Of a stretch of DNA of 26,909 nucleotides, positions 9,401 to 18,300 are shown one piece after another. Source of the DNA: JBMZCV01 sp049613665 (lineage in GTDB: Bacteria > Bacteroidota > Bacteroidia > Chitinophagales > UBA2359); assembly GCA_049613665.1 (NCBI GenBank), contig JBMZCV010000057.1, positions 1-26,909 on the forward strand, read 5' to 3'. The notes under the pieces were generated by a model that worked only from the letters and a program-made list of their open reading frames with translations, searched no databases and was not told where the DNA came from. Made by a program: the position numbers and the translations under genes. Position 1 is the first letter of the stretch. Each line of letters starts with the position of its first letter.

Positions 9401-9639
9401 GCCAAAAGATAGAATTTAAACAGTCTCTAAGATTCAAAGCATTACACCTCTATTTTATATGCAAAATATATCAACGCATAAAATGATGTAAGTATATTGT
9501 TTTGTGTCTTTTTTCCTTCAAAAAAATAAGTATTAGAAATGACATATTTCTAAAACAACGATAGCCTATAATTTTTTATATTTGACACTTTTGGCTAGAA
9601 AAACATGTCATTTCTTTTTTGTTATAAAAAATAGCTAAC
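9296..9639. repeat. Tandem duplication, copy 1 (344 bp)
   Basis: Copy 1 holds the last 35 codons of the nuclease-helicase gene and 239 bp of downstream DNA. It is repeated directly at 9640-9983 with exactly the same length. I see two substitutions: A to G in the TATAG/TATGG stretch, and C to T near the ATGTCATTTCT arm. Confidence 0.97.
9535..9620 (+). terminator. Probable hairpin terminator of the nuclease-helicase gene (copy 1)
   Basis: AGAAATGACAT (9535-9545) pairs with ATGTCATTTCT (9605-9615), followed by a T-run. TAGCC (9562-9566) pairs with GGCTA (9593-9597) inside. An alternative local hairpin (TTAGAAAT 9533-9540 with ATTTCTAA 9546-9553) competes with it. The same structure recurs 344 bp later. 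Confidence 0.5.
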
Positions 9640-9744
9640 GAAAGTCCAATTTATAAGCCTTTGCTTGATTTTTATGGCAAAAATGGCAAAATTATTACTG
9701 ATACAAGTGCGGTTTTTGCAGAAAAAACGACAGCTATTTTTTAA
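9640..9744 (+). pseudogene. Duplicated 3' fragment of the nuclease-helicase gene
   Basis: This 105-bp stretch repeats the last 35 codons, including the stop, of the gene ending at 9400, with one base change. It has no start codon or ribosome-binding context and is not expected to make a protein. It was created by the 344-bp tandem duplication. Confidence 0.9.
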
Positions 9745-9920
9745 GCCAAAAGATAGAATTTAAACAGTCTCTAAGATTCAAAGCATTACACCTCTATTTT
9801 ATATGCAAAATATATCAACGCATAAAATGATGTAAGTATATTGTTTTGTGTCTTTTTTCCTTCAAAAAAATAAGTATTAGAAATGACATATTTCTAAAAC
9901 AACGATAGCCTATAATTTTT

Positions 9921-9928
9921 TATATTTG
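9921..9928 (+). promoter_or_regulatory. Possible -7 promoter element for the crotonase gene
   Basis: TATATTTG fits TAnnTTTG and lies about 90 bp upstream of the ATG at 10018. The same motif is at 9577-9584 in copy 1. A matching -33 TTTG is not evident, so this is tentative. Confidence 0.3.
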
Positions 9929-10017
9929 ACACTTTTGGCTAGAAAAATATGTCATTTCTTTTTTGTTATAAAAAATAGCTAACAACTAAAAATTTAAAAC
10001 TAAAAACTAAAAAAAAT

Positions 10018-10797
10018 ATGGCATTAAAATATATAGAATACGAAGTAGCCAACCGAATTGGCTACATTACTTTGAATCGGCCAAACAAACGCAATGCTTT
10101 CAACGAAACTTTGGTGTTGGAACTAAAAGGAGCATTTAAACTAGCAGCGAGAGATACAAAAGTTAAGGTTATTGTGTTGCGTGCCAATGGGCAAGCATTT
10201 AGTGCAGGAGCAGATTTGGCGGCACTCAAAAAAATGCAAGCCAACACTTATGACGAAAATTTGAAAGATTCTTATGCTTTGATGGAATTGTTTTCGTTCA
10301 TTTATCGCCTGCCGAAAGTAGTAATTGCACAAGTAGAAGGACACGCTATTGCAGGTGGTTGTGGTTTGGCTACCGTTTGCGACATTTGTTTTTCAGTACC
10401 TGAAGCGAGATTTGGCTATACAGAAGTGAAAATTGGTTTTATTCCAGCCCTTGTTTCTGTCTTTTTGTTGCGAAAAATAGGAGAAACAAAAGCAAAGCAA
10501 CTCTTGCTTACAGGCGATTTGATAACAGCACAAGACGCTTGCGATATGGGTTTAATCAATTTTGTCGAAAGCAAAGAACGCATTGCAGTAGCAGTTAATA
10601 AATATGCTCAAAAAATATGTCGTACAGCCTCTGGAACATCGCTTGGCTTGACCAAAAATATGATTTCGGAAGTTGGTGGTATGAATATCAAAGACGCTCT
10701 GAAATATGCTTCAGAATTAAATGCACGAGCTAGATCCACCAATGACTGCAAGCGTGGTGTAAGTGCTTTTTTGAATCGCCAAAAATTGATTTGGTAA
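10018..10797 (+). CDS. Enoyl-CoA hydratase/isomerase (crotonase) family protein
   Basis: A cytoplasmic acyl-CoA enzyme of 259 residues, the usual length. The two oxyanion-hole segments are present: FSAGADL (61-67) binds the CoA-thioester carbonyl region and IAGGCGLA (111-118) gives the second backbone NH. Of the two glutamates used by mitochondrial enoyl-CoA hydratase, the second is kept (E136 in YTEVKIGFIPA). The first position, after GGC, is glycine (G116). This pattern occurs in methylglutaconyl-CoA hydratase-like and isomerase-like members, so hydratase activity on crotonyl-CoA should not be assumed. A role in leucine degradation is possible but unproven. The thiolase gene follows 232 bp later on the same strand, consistent with a shared short-chain acyl-CoA pathway, though a hairpin element lies between them. 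Confidence 0.93.
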   Translation: MALKYIEYEVANRIGYITLNRPNKRNAFNETLVLELKGAFKLAARDTKVKVIVLRANGQAFSAGADLAALKKMQANTYDENLKDSYALMELFSFIYRLPKVVIAQVEGHAIAGGCGLATVCDICFSVPEARFGYTEVKIGFIPALVSVFLLRKIGETKAKQLLLTGDLITAQDACDMGLINFVESKERIAVAVNKYAQKICRTASGTSLGLTKNMISEVGGMNIKDALKYASELNARARSTNDCKRGVSAFLNRQKLIW

Positions 10798-10823
10798 GAT
10801 TTTTTATTGAACAAATTACAAAA

Positions 10824-11003
10824 CAACAGTTCGGACATTTATATGTTTTTTTAGCAAAAGTTTAAACATACTATTTTTTTTAGGCTAAGGCGACCAATAT
10901 TTATCAATTGGATAGCCTTTTAAACTGAAAAATAGTATGTTTGACTTCCAAAGATGTTTTTTTATTGAACATAGTATTGTTGTAAAAAATGTCCGAACTA
11001 TTG
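10824..11003. repeat. Nested inverted-repeat element (MITE-like) between crotonase and thiolase genes
   Basis: Outer arms CAACAGTTCGGACATTT (10824-10840) and its near-complement (10987-11003, one mismatch) enclose an inner perfect 15-bp pair, AAACATACTATTTTT (10864-10878) with 10928-10942. Inside that are TAGGCTA/TAGCCT and CCAAT/ATTGG pairs. A direct repeat TTTTTTATTGAACA occurs at 10800-10813 and again at 10958-10971. There is no coding frame. The architecture resembles a small non-autonomous mobile element, but no target-site duplication is obvious. Confidence 0.6.
10936..10943 (+). promoter_or_regulatory. Possible -7 promoter element for the thiolase gene
   Basis: TATGTTTG fits TAnnTTTG and lies at the right arm of the inner hairpin, about 90 bp before the ATG at 11030. 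The nearest upstream TTG is 25 bp away, longer than the usual spacing, so support is weak. Confidence 0.25.
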
Positions 11004-11029
11004 ATAAAAAATATTAAAAAAACAAAAAT

Positions 11030-12241
11030 ATGTTACATCAAGAAGCTTATATTTTTGATGCCATTCGCACACCAAGAGGCAAAGGCAAAGCAAGCGGCTC
11101 ACTACACGAAGTACAAGCGATAGATTTGCTCAAAACGCTATTTGTAAACCTGAAAGAAAAACACGATTTAGACACTTCACAAATAGATGATTGTGTGCTA
11201 GGTTGCGTAACACCTGTTGGTGAGCAAGGTGCTGATATTGCACGCACAGCAACACTTTATGCAGGCTGGAATTTGAATGTTTCTGGCGTTCAGCTCAATC
11301 GTTTTTGTGCTTCTGGCCTCGAAAGTGTCAATATGGCGGCTGCAAAAGTGCGTTCTGGCTGGGAAGATATGGTAGTTGCAGGCGGTGTAGAGTCGATGTC
11401 TCGTGTGAAAATGGGCATGGACGGCGGTGCAATGTTTTCAAATCCGAAAGTGAGCAGAAAACTAGCCATTGTACCACAAGGAATTAGTGCCGACCTTATC
11501 GCTACGATAGAAGGTTTTGATAGAAAAACTTTAGATTCGTTGGCTTTGCTATCGCAACAAAGGGCAGCTTTCGCAAGAGAAAATGGCTATTTCAAATCTA
11601 TTGTGCCAATAAAAGACCAAAACGGATTACTGATTTTGGACAAAGACGAAATCATTAGAGGCAATAGCACACTCGAAGGTTTGGGACAACTCAATCCTGC
11701 TTTTGTGGCGATGGGCGAAATGGGTTTTGATGCCGTAGCACAGCAAAAATATACAAACATAGAACGCATACAGCATTTGCATACGGCAGGCAATTCGTCA
11801 GGTATTGTCGATGGTGCTTCTTTGGTGCTGATAGGTTCAAAAGCGAAAGGCGAGGAAATGGGCTTGCGTCCAAGAGCCAAAATTACATCGGTAGCTTTGG
11901 CTGGCGACGACCCAACAATTATGCTGACAGCACCTGCTCCTGCTTCGCAAAAAGCTTTGAAAAAAGTAGGCATGACGCTCAACGATATTGATTTGATAGA
12001 AGTGAATGAAGCATTTTCTGCTGTTGTGTTGAAATTTATGAGAGAAATGAAACTCAATGATTTCGACAAGGTAAATGTAAATGGCGGTGCGATAGCAATG
12101 GGACATCCACTTGGAGCGACAGGTTCTATGATGCTCGGAACGGTATTAGATGAACTAGAAAGACGAGATTTGAAAACAGCTTTACTCACACTTTGCGTAG
12201 GCGGAGGCATGGGCATCGCCACGATTATTGAGCGAGTGTAA
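11030..12241 (+). CDS. Acetyl-CoA C-acyltransferase (thiolase family)
   Basis: A cytoplasmic thiolase of 403 residues. It should join two acyl-CoA units or cleave a 3-ketoacyl-CoA with CoA. All catalytic residues are visible: nucleophile C93 in NRFCASGLES, the NEAF motif (in LIEVNEAFSAV), H359 in AMGHPLGATG, and the proton-shuttling C389 in LCVGGGMG. The N terminus DAIRTPRGKGKASGSLHEV is typical. Known paralogues act in fatty-acid beta-oxidation, isoleucine breakdown or acetoacetyl-CoA formation, and sequence alone does not decide. It follows a crotonase gene on the same strand, which supports an acyl-CoA degradation role. A terminator lies about 135 bp after the stop. Confidence 0.95.
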   Translation: MLHQEAYIFDAIRTPRGKGKASGSLHEVQAIDLLKTLFVNLKEKHDLDTSQIDDCVLGCVTPVGEQGADIARTATLYAGWNLNVSGVQLNRFCASGLESVNMAAAKVRSGWEDMVVAGGVESMSRVKMGMDGGAMFSNPKVSRKLAIVPQGISADLIATIEGFDRKTLDSLALLSQQRAAFARENGYFKSIVPIKDQNGLLILDKDEIIRGNSTLEGLGQLNPAFVAMGEMGFDAVAQQKYTNIERIQHLHTAGNSSGIVDGASLVLIGSKAKGEEMGLRPRAKITSVALAGDDPTIMLTAPAPASQKALKKVGMTLNDIDLIEVNEAFSAVVLKFMREMKLNDFDKVNVNGGAIAMGHPLGATGSMMLGTVLDELERRDLKTALLTLCVGGGMGIATIIERV

Positions 12242-12374
12242 ATTGCTTTTGACTATGTAAGTGCCAAGTACTATTTATGATACACGCTATTTCGATACTC
12301 ACGTTTTCAAAAATATGATTGAGCAAAGCCAAGAAATTAAGTGATAACTTTTCAATTTCGATGGTAGAAAGAGG

Positions 12375-12412
12375 TGGTAGGCATTTTGGAAAATGCTTAC
12401 TATCTTTTTTTT
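12375..12412 (+). terminator. Rho-independent terminator downstream of the thiolase gene
   Basis: The stem GGTAGGCATTTT (from about 12376) pairs with AAAATGCTTACT, with G-U pairs, around a GG turn. Eight T (12405-12412) follow. This is the main structure in the 298-bp gap before the converging Roco gene. Confidence 0.7.
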
Positions 12413-12539
12413 ATGTAATGAGGAAAAAGTAGCAAATTAGTTGTCATAGATGCAATCTTTTACATTTTTTGTCGCTACGAGCCTGCGAAGTAATCTGCAA
12501 TCCCAAATGACAAGACGACAAAGTGAAGTTAGACGAAAG

Positions 12540-15065
12540 CTAAAAAACCTCATATTTCTCCAACAAATCAAACAAAACACTACTCATTCTAGTGCGTGCT
12601 ACCTCAAAATCATTATCTTTTTCCAAACCTGTCATCATTCCCTTTTTATGAGCATAAAAACGCTGTGATTGCAGCACGACATTTTTATATAAATCAAGCT
12701 GTTTCGTATGTTTCGTAGCTTTCAACAATCCTCTCAAACATTCTTCCAATTCGCCACGAATAAATAAACTTTCTAAATGCTCTTTATGTGCAACTGTGCC
12801 ATATTCCAAGCTGTTTTCTTTGTTAGGTTTCAAAGCTGTAAAACCTTTTCGCAAAAATGCTTTCGCCGAACGAATATGTTTTGTAACAATAAGTGTTTGT
12901 TCTTCCTTTTTGCCTTCTCCTTCTATCTCCCCTAACTCCTCAAAAATAGCTGCTCGCAAATCAACAGCATTTTCACTCATGCGAATCACTATCTTTTTCT
13001 TCTCATAATCTGCTTCAACTATGGCTGCCGAACCTTCTGTTTCATATTCCAGAAAAATGCCACTCGGCCACATTTCCATAAAATCAGCAAACTTGTTGGC
13101 ACGCACTATAAAACGCTGTATATAGACGCTTGGCAAAAAATCGTAGTACTTTGTTTCCTCTTTTTCTAAAGCATACTCCAAAACATAACATTCTTCTATA
13201 TACTCTGGCTTAGATGGCAACAACTGCGGAACGACAAAACTTCTTTTTGATAAAGGCTTATATTCATCTTTCTTTTTATCTAATTCAAAACAAAACTCGC
13301 AAGAAAGCATAAAATCTATAAAAAGTTCTTTTTCGACATCGCTATTTTGTGGCCAAATTTCGCACAAATCTTGATACATCAATTTCCCTTCTTGATGTTC
13401 CAAAATCTCGAAATAATGGCTATCTCTATCCAAAATTTTGTAAATCGCTTCTATCGCCCAAGCTTGATTTAAAATAATTTGCTGATGAAAATAGTCTTCT
13501 TTGTAAAAAACGACACCTGTATTGTGCAGAAAACGCAAAATACTTGCTGCCGATTTTCTTACGCCAACTACTTCACACCAGTTTTCAAAACTAGAAACAT
13601 CAATACTGTTTTTGCCTTTTTGCATTTCCTCACGGCATTTTGTGCGAACAGCTACCCACGAAGTCGGCAAGGGTATCAATAAATCTTCTTGCAACTTTTT
13701 ATCGGCTTTGAATATCGCTTGTATCTTACTTTCCAAAACATCAAAACCATTTTTTTTATCTGCTTTAGCCGAAACCTGCAAAAAAGCTTTAATATTGTAT
13801 CTCTTCTGATACGCTTTTTGTGCCATTTTGGTATAAGGCCGTTTTTTGTGCTTAGGAATATCTGTTTTATTTTGCAAGACCAAAATAGGACTGTTTTGCC
13901 CAAAATGCTTGATGTAATGTAGCCAATAATCTATTTCCTCATTTTTATACTGCTTTCCCTTGTGTGTATGAAAAGGCGTACATTCATTTTCTGCGTCCCA
14001 AACCAAAAAGAAAACCGCTTTTGTTTGCATAAACAGCCGATGTGTAGCGTGATATAAGTCTTGCCCCGCAAAATCCCACAATTGCAAACGCAAATGACTA
14101 ATACCTACTAAATTTGAACAAGCTAACTTTCTTTCCAACAAACAAATAGCGTGTGTAGAATTATGCTGCTCATCAAATACAAATTTTTCCTGCTCCACCA
14201 AATGCTTCGCTATCTGTGTTTTTCCCACACTACCATTACCGACTAAGAGTATTTTTACTTCATTATTGATGGTTTTTCCTTTTTCTGCATCTTCTAAGTA
14301 GTTTCGTAAATCTGGGAGGCAGTTGTGATGCCAACTATTTCCAAAAATAGTTTTATCTACATTTTTGATGGGATTTTGATATAAATATAAATATTTTAAT
14401 TTTGGTAAGCTATTTAAAAAGGCCAAGCTAATATCCGATATTTTATTATAATCAAGGTCTAAAGTGTTTAAATTTTCAAGCTTCGCTAAACAACTAATAT
14501 TCGATATTTGATTAGAACGAAGGTATAAACTGCTTAAATTTTCAAGCTTCGCTAAACAACTAATATCCGATATTTGATTAGAACGAAGGTATAAACTGCT
14601 TAAATTTTCAAGCTTCGCTAAACAACTAATATCCGATATTTGATTAAAACTAAGGTCTAAAGTGCTTAAATTTTCAAGCTTCGCTAAACAACTAATATCC
14701 GATATTTGATTAGAATGAAGGTCTAAAGTGCTTAAATTTTCAAGCTTTGCCAAAAAACTAATATCCGATATTTGATTATCTCTAAGGAATAAACTGCTTA
14801 AATTTGATAGCTTCGCTAAACAACTAATATCCGATATTTGATTATCACTAAGGTCTAAACTGCTTAAATTTGATAGCTTCGCTAAACAACTAATATTCGA
14901 TATTTGATTATGATGTAAATCCAATTCCAATTCTTTTAAATGCGTACACTCTTCTAGCCTTGGCACTTTATTTAAATCTCTTATCTCGCAACGAGACAAA
15001 TCAAGGCTTGTTGTTTGTGTTTCTAAACATTCACTTATTAGGCGGTTTATTTCTTCTATTCTCAT
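12540..15065 (-). CDS. Roco protein: leucine-rich repeats, Roc GTPase, COR, and an EAD11-like C-terminal domain
   Basis: A large signalling GTPase of 841 residues with no signal peptide or membrane helix. Residues about 40-240 are roughly nine 22-residue LRRs (pattern LxxLxxLDLSxNQISDIS). The Roc domain follows: P-loop GNGSVGKT (276-283), switch DFAGQ (331-335), NKTD (399-402) and a SAK loop near 428. COR-like sequence runs from about 455 to 700. Bacterial Roco proteins dimerise through COR and cycle between GDP and GTP forms. The last 78 residues (764-841) look like an effector-associated domain: FIRGELEECLRGLLKAT, then VVLQSQRF, a short MMTG turn, and a final helix SSVLFDLLEKYE. By family knowledge, such small helical domains recruit a partner effector carrying a matching domain. 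A good promoter lies just upstream. The gene stands alone, converging on the thiolase gene. Confidence 0.92.
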   Translation of the reverse strand: MRIEEINRLISECLETQTTSLDLSRCEIRDLNKVPRLEECTHLKELELDLHHNQISNISCLAKLSNLSSLDLSDNQISDISCLAKLSNLSSLFLRDNQISDISFLAKLENLSTLDLHSNQISDISCLAKLENLSTLDLSFNQISDISCLAKLENLSSLYLRSNQISDISCLAKLENLSSLYLRSNQISNISCLAKLENLNTLDLDYNKISDISLAFLNSLPKLKYLYLYQNPIKNVDKTIFGNSWHHNCLPDLRNYLEDAEKGKTINNEVKILLVGNGSVGKTQIAKHLVEQEKFVFDEQHNSTHAICLLERKLACSNLVGISHLRLQLWDFAGQDLYHATHRLFMQTKAVFFLVWDAENECTPFHTHKGKQYKNEEIDYWLHYIKHFGQNSPILVLQNKTDIPKHKKRPYTKMAQKAYQKRYNIKAFLQVSAKADKKNGFDVLESKIQAIFKADKKLQEDLLIPLPTSWVAVRTKCREEMQKGKNSIDVSSFENWCEVVGVRKSAASILRFLHNTGVVFYKEDYFHQQIILNQAWAIEAIYKILDRDSHYFEILEHQEGKLMYQDLCEIWPQNSDVEKELFIDFMLSCEFCFELDKKKDEYKPLSKRSFVVPQLLPSKPEYIEECYVLEYALEKEETKYYDFLPSVYIQRFIVRANKFADFMEMWPSGIFLEYETEGSAAIVEADYEKKKIVIRMSENAVDLRAAIFEELGEIEGEGKKEEQTLIVTKHIRSAKAFLRKGFTALKPNKENSLEYGTVAHKEHLESLFIRGELEECLRGLLKATKHTKQLDLYKNVVLQSQRFYAHKKGMMTGLEKDNDFEVARTRMSSVLFDLLEKYEVF
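14420..14915. repeat. Array of near-identical 66-bp repeats coding the LRRs
   Basis: The DNA coding the LRRs is repetitive in 66-bp steps (22 codons). 14515-14580 and 14581-14646 are identical base for base, and neighbours differ at only a few positions. This is within a coding sequence, not a CRISPR array. Such identity implies recent unit duplication or gene conversion. Confidence 0.9.
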
Positions 15066-15118
15066 TATTTTGGGTTTGTTGTTTATCCTTTGTTTTTTTC
15101 TTGCTTTTTCGCTTGTTC

Positions 15119-15150
15119 CAAAGTTAGTTATTTCTTTGTTTTTTTACAAA
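15119..15150 (-). promoter_or_regulatory. Bacteroidota-type promoter of the Roco gene
   Basis: On the minus strand, TTTG (15150-15147) is followed after 20 bp by TAACTTTG (15126-15119). This matches the consensus TTTG-N19-21-TAnnTTTG of Bacteroidota primary sigma factor promoters. The predicted start of transcription is near 15112, leaving about 45 bp before the ATG at 15065. Confidence 0.65.
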
Positions 15151-15182
15151 AAAATAATCAAACAGCCTTCTCGTAATTTGTT

Positions 15183-15215
15183 AAACCTTCAAGGTTTTAA
15201 AAACCTTGAAGGTTT
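15183..15215. repeat. Palindrome AACCTTCAAGG / CCTTGAAGGTT
   Basis: Positions 15183-15198 are complementary to 15200-15215 (16 bp). It lies in the 315-bp gap between the divergent Roco and surface-protein genes. The core CCTTCAAGG recurs near ruvB at 26824-26832. Intergenic palindromes with this core are, from memory, common in Bacteroidota genomes. Otherwise the gap holds only promoter-like sites. Confidence 0.8.
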
Positions 15216-15295
15216 GTTATGTCGTAAAAAAAACTTATTCTTTCTTTTCATAAAAACTTAATATACTTTATATTAGTCAAGCTCATAAGAATTAG

Positions 15296-15303
15296 TATTT
15301 TTG
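15296..15303 (+). promoter_or_regulatory. Possible -7 promoter element of the giant surface-protein gene
   Basis: TATTTTTG fits TAnnTTTG. An imperfect -33 (TTAG, 15273-15276) lies 19 bp upstream. Transcription would start near 15310, about 70 bp before the ATG at 15381. Confidence 0.4.
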
Positions 15304-15380
15304 CCTAAAATCCTTTCCTACTTTTTACTACAAAAAAATACAAAACAAATATATTACACTTCAAACAAAAATGACAAACA

Positions 15381-18300
15381 ATGAAATGTAAAGCTACAAT
15401 TTTTGCGATGTTTATATTGCTATACAGCAGTTTCGCATCAGCACAGCCTTATTTTGAGGATGTCTTGCAAGTCTTAAACAACAATGGTTGTACGGGCTGT
15501 CATGGCGGCATAAATGGCCTTTCTTTAGGCACTTACAACCAAGTCATCAACTCAAATGGAAACGCTTGCGGCCCTGCCGTTATTCCTTTCGATGCGGCCA
15601 ACAGTCCGCTATACGATGTGATAGACGATGCCACCAATGCCTGCGGTGTCAATCCGATGCCACAAGGCAATCCTGCGAGTGTGTCGGCTACCGACTTAGC
15701 CATCATAGAAAGTTGGATAAACAACGGTGCATTAGAAGCAGCTCCTGCTTGCAGCGGCCTCACTATTTCGGCTTATCTCGAAGGCAGCAGCAACAACAAA
15801 TGCCTAGAAATCTATAACGGCACAGGTGCTGATGTAGATTTAAGCACTTATGCCATAGAAATTTATGGCAATGGAAATACCAATGCTACTTCTACCATTG
15901 ATGATTTGAGTGGCACTTTAGCTGCCGATTCTTACTATTTGGTATGCAACAATCAAGCTGATGTAAGCGGTGTTTTAATCGGACTTACGCCAGACCTTTC
16001 GACAGGTTCATTAAATTTTAATGGCGATGATGCCGTAGCACTCAACAACGGAAGCGGTTTGACAGATGTGTTCGGAACTATCGGTATAGACCCAGGCAGT
16101 GCTTGGAATAGCGATAATTGTAGTACGAAAGACCAAACTTTTGTAAAGAAAAATACAGGTGGCGATTGCAACGGTTTTGAAGCTTTCGATGGCTCAATAG
16201 AGTTTGAAGCAGTAGTAGAAACTCTCTACGATTGTTTTGCTCAAAACGATGTCACAGTTTTCAATACTTATGTGCAGCCAGCTTGCGGCATTTCAAATAT
16301 TTCGGCTTCGCAAGCCGTTTGCGATGGCTCAAATGCTGTTTTTTCAGTGAGCTTTGATGTTGTAGCAGGCAGCGGTTTTTATATTGTGCTTGATGTAGAT
16401 AACAATACTACCTTAGCCACAGGAAACGAATCGCCTATTAGCGTAACAGTAGAAAATAGTTTGGCTGAAACAGCTTTGAACATCAATGTTTTAGATGGAA
16501 CAGATGTCGATTGTTTTGGAAGTGTTTTTGCAAATGTCGCTTTGCCAAACTGTTCTGCTCCAGCCGTTTGCAATGGCTTGACAATTGCAGCTTATTTAGA
16601 AGGCAGCAGCAATAATAAATGTTTAGAAATATACAACGGAACAGGTGCTGATGTTGATTTAGCTACTTATACTGTAGAAATTTATGGAAATGGTGCAATA
16701 GCAGCCACTTCTACTATCGCTTTGGAAGGAAATTTAGCGGCTGATGCTTATTATGTCGTTTGTCATTCTAGCTTTACTTTGGGTGGACTTTCGCCAAATC
16801 TTTCGACAGGTTCTTTAAACTTTAATGGCGACGACGCTGTAGCTTTGAACAATGGAACAATGCTAACAGATGTTTTTGGAACGATTGGCACAGACCCAGG
16901 TGCTGGTTGGGGTGGCCCTGATTGTGCGACGAATAATCAAACTTTGGTGCGATTTAATACCAATGGCCTTTGCAACGGCTTCGATGCTTTCAATGGCGTA
17001 ACAGATTTTACAGGAGCAATACCAAACTTATACGAATGTTTTGCACAAGACGACATTACGGCTTTCAATACTTACAATCCTAACTTTTGCGGCCTAGAAT
17101 TGGGAACAATTGGAACGGCTACTTGTATGACAAATACGGCAGATGTTGATAATTATACCATTGAAATTGCTTATGTAGGAACAGATGTAAATGCAGTTGT
17201 AGAAGCATCAAACTCTATTTCTATTGATGGAAATGACCCAGCGACAGAAGCAGATGGAACTATCGTTTTGACTTTTGCGGAAGGCACAGATTGGAGCATT
17301 GATATTTCTGGCGGCAGTTGTGCATTATTTGCAAATGGTATTTCGCCAACTTGCGATGTACTCATAGAAACGGCTGAATGTTTAAATGAAGGTTTCGACA
17401 ATGGAAATGAAGCACCAGCAGGTTTTACATTCAACGGTCTTAGCACTTACACTTCTACAACAAATTCTGGAAACGCTATTCCTTCTATAAAATTTGATTC
17501 TACGAATGACGAAATGCTAACGCCAATTTTGACAGCACCTTTAGAAATGTCGTTTTTCATCAGAGGAAATGGCACAGGTGGCACTTCTGCATTTTTGATA
17601 AAAGGTTTTAATACTGTTACAAATACTTGGGAAGAAATTGATAGCTTGGTAGATGCTACTTTGCCTACGACAGCCACGACATTAACTTACAATACAGGAG
17701 GAAGCACAACTTTCAGCGACTTCAATCAATTTTGGTTCTACTATATAAAAGATGCAGGAAATGTAGCTTTCGACGATTTAGTAGTGGGTTGCGATGCAAA
17801 TTCAATTATTTATGATTGCTATGCTGCCGTTTGCGATTGGACAGTGAGCGAAGTAGCTTTAAACAGCGACTCTGATACTTGGTCTTGCGAAAATGGCGTA
17901 TATTCCGTAAATGGTTTTTGCGGAAGCACTTGCGAAGAATCAACAGATGTTTGGCTCGTTTCGCCATTTTTTGATGCTGCTGCTACCGCAAATGCACGAA
18001 ACTTGAACTTTACTGCTACCGAAAGTTTCGATGGTTCAGTTGTAAATGTATTTTGGGCTTCGGACTTTGCAGGCGATTTAAGTCTTGCAAGTTGGGTTCC
18101 TTTGGCTACCGTTGATGCTACCAATGATTATAGCATTGATATTTCAAATATCGCTGACGCAAATATCGTTTTTGCATTTCAATATATTGAAACTCCTGAA
18201 GCAGCAAATGGTTCTAGCTCTTTTATTTTAGAAAATATAAATATTCAAGCCAATGAATGCGGCTCAATCGTTCCTGTTTGTGGCATCACATCTTTGGGCG

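Larger units (their letters stand above)
9640..9983. repeat. Tandem duplication, copy 2 (344 bp)
   Basis: Direct repeat of 9296-9639 that ends 34 bp before the crotonase start codon. The two copies and the short spacer account for the whole 617-bp gap between the genes. Copy 2 now provides the upstream region of the crotonase gene. Confidence 0.97.

Noticed and set aside
11587..12222. A 211-codon minus-strand frame inside the thiolase
   Set aside because: It is antisense to a fully conserved thiolase; S/P/A-rich composition is typical of shadow frames.
12441..12513. Inverted pair TTGTCAT / ATGACAA
   Set aside because: Only 7 bp with a 59-nt gap, which is expected by chance in this DNA.
14420..14915. 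Regular 66-bp repeats that could suggest a CRISPR array
   Set aside because: They are in frame, encode 22-residue LRRs and have no variable spacers.
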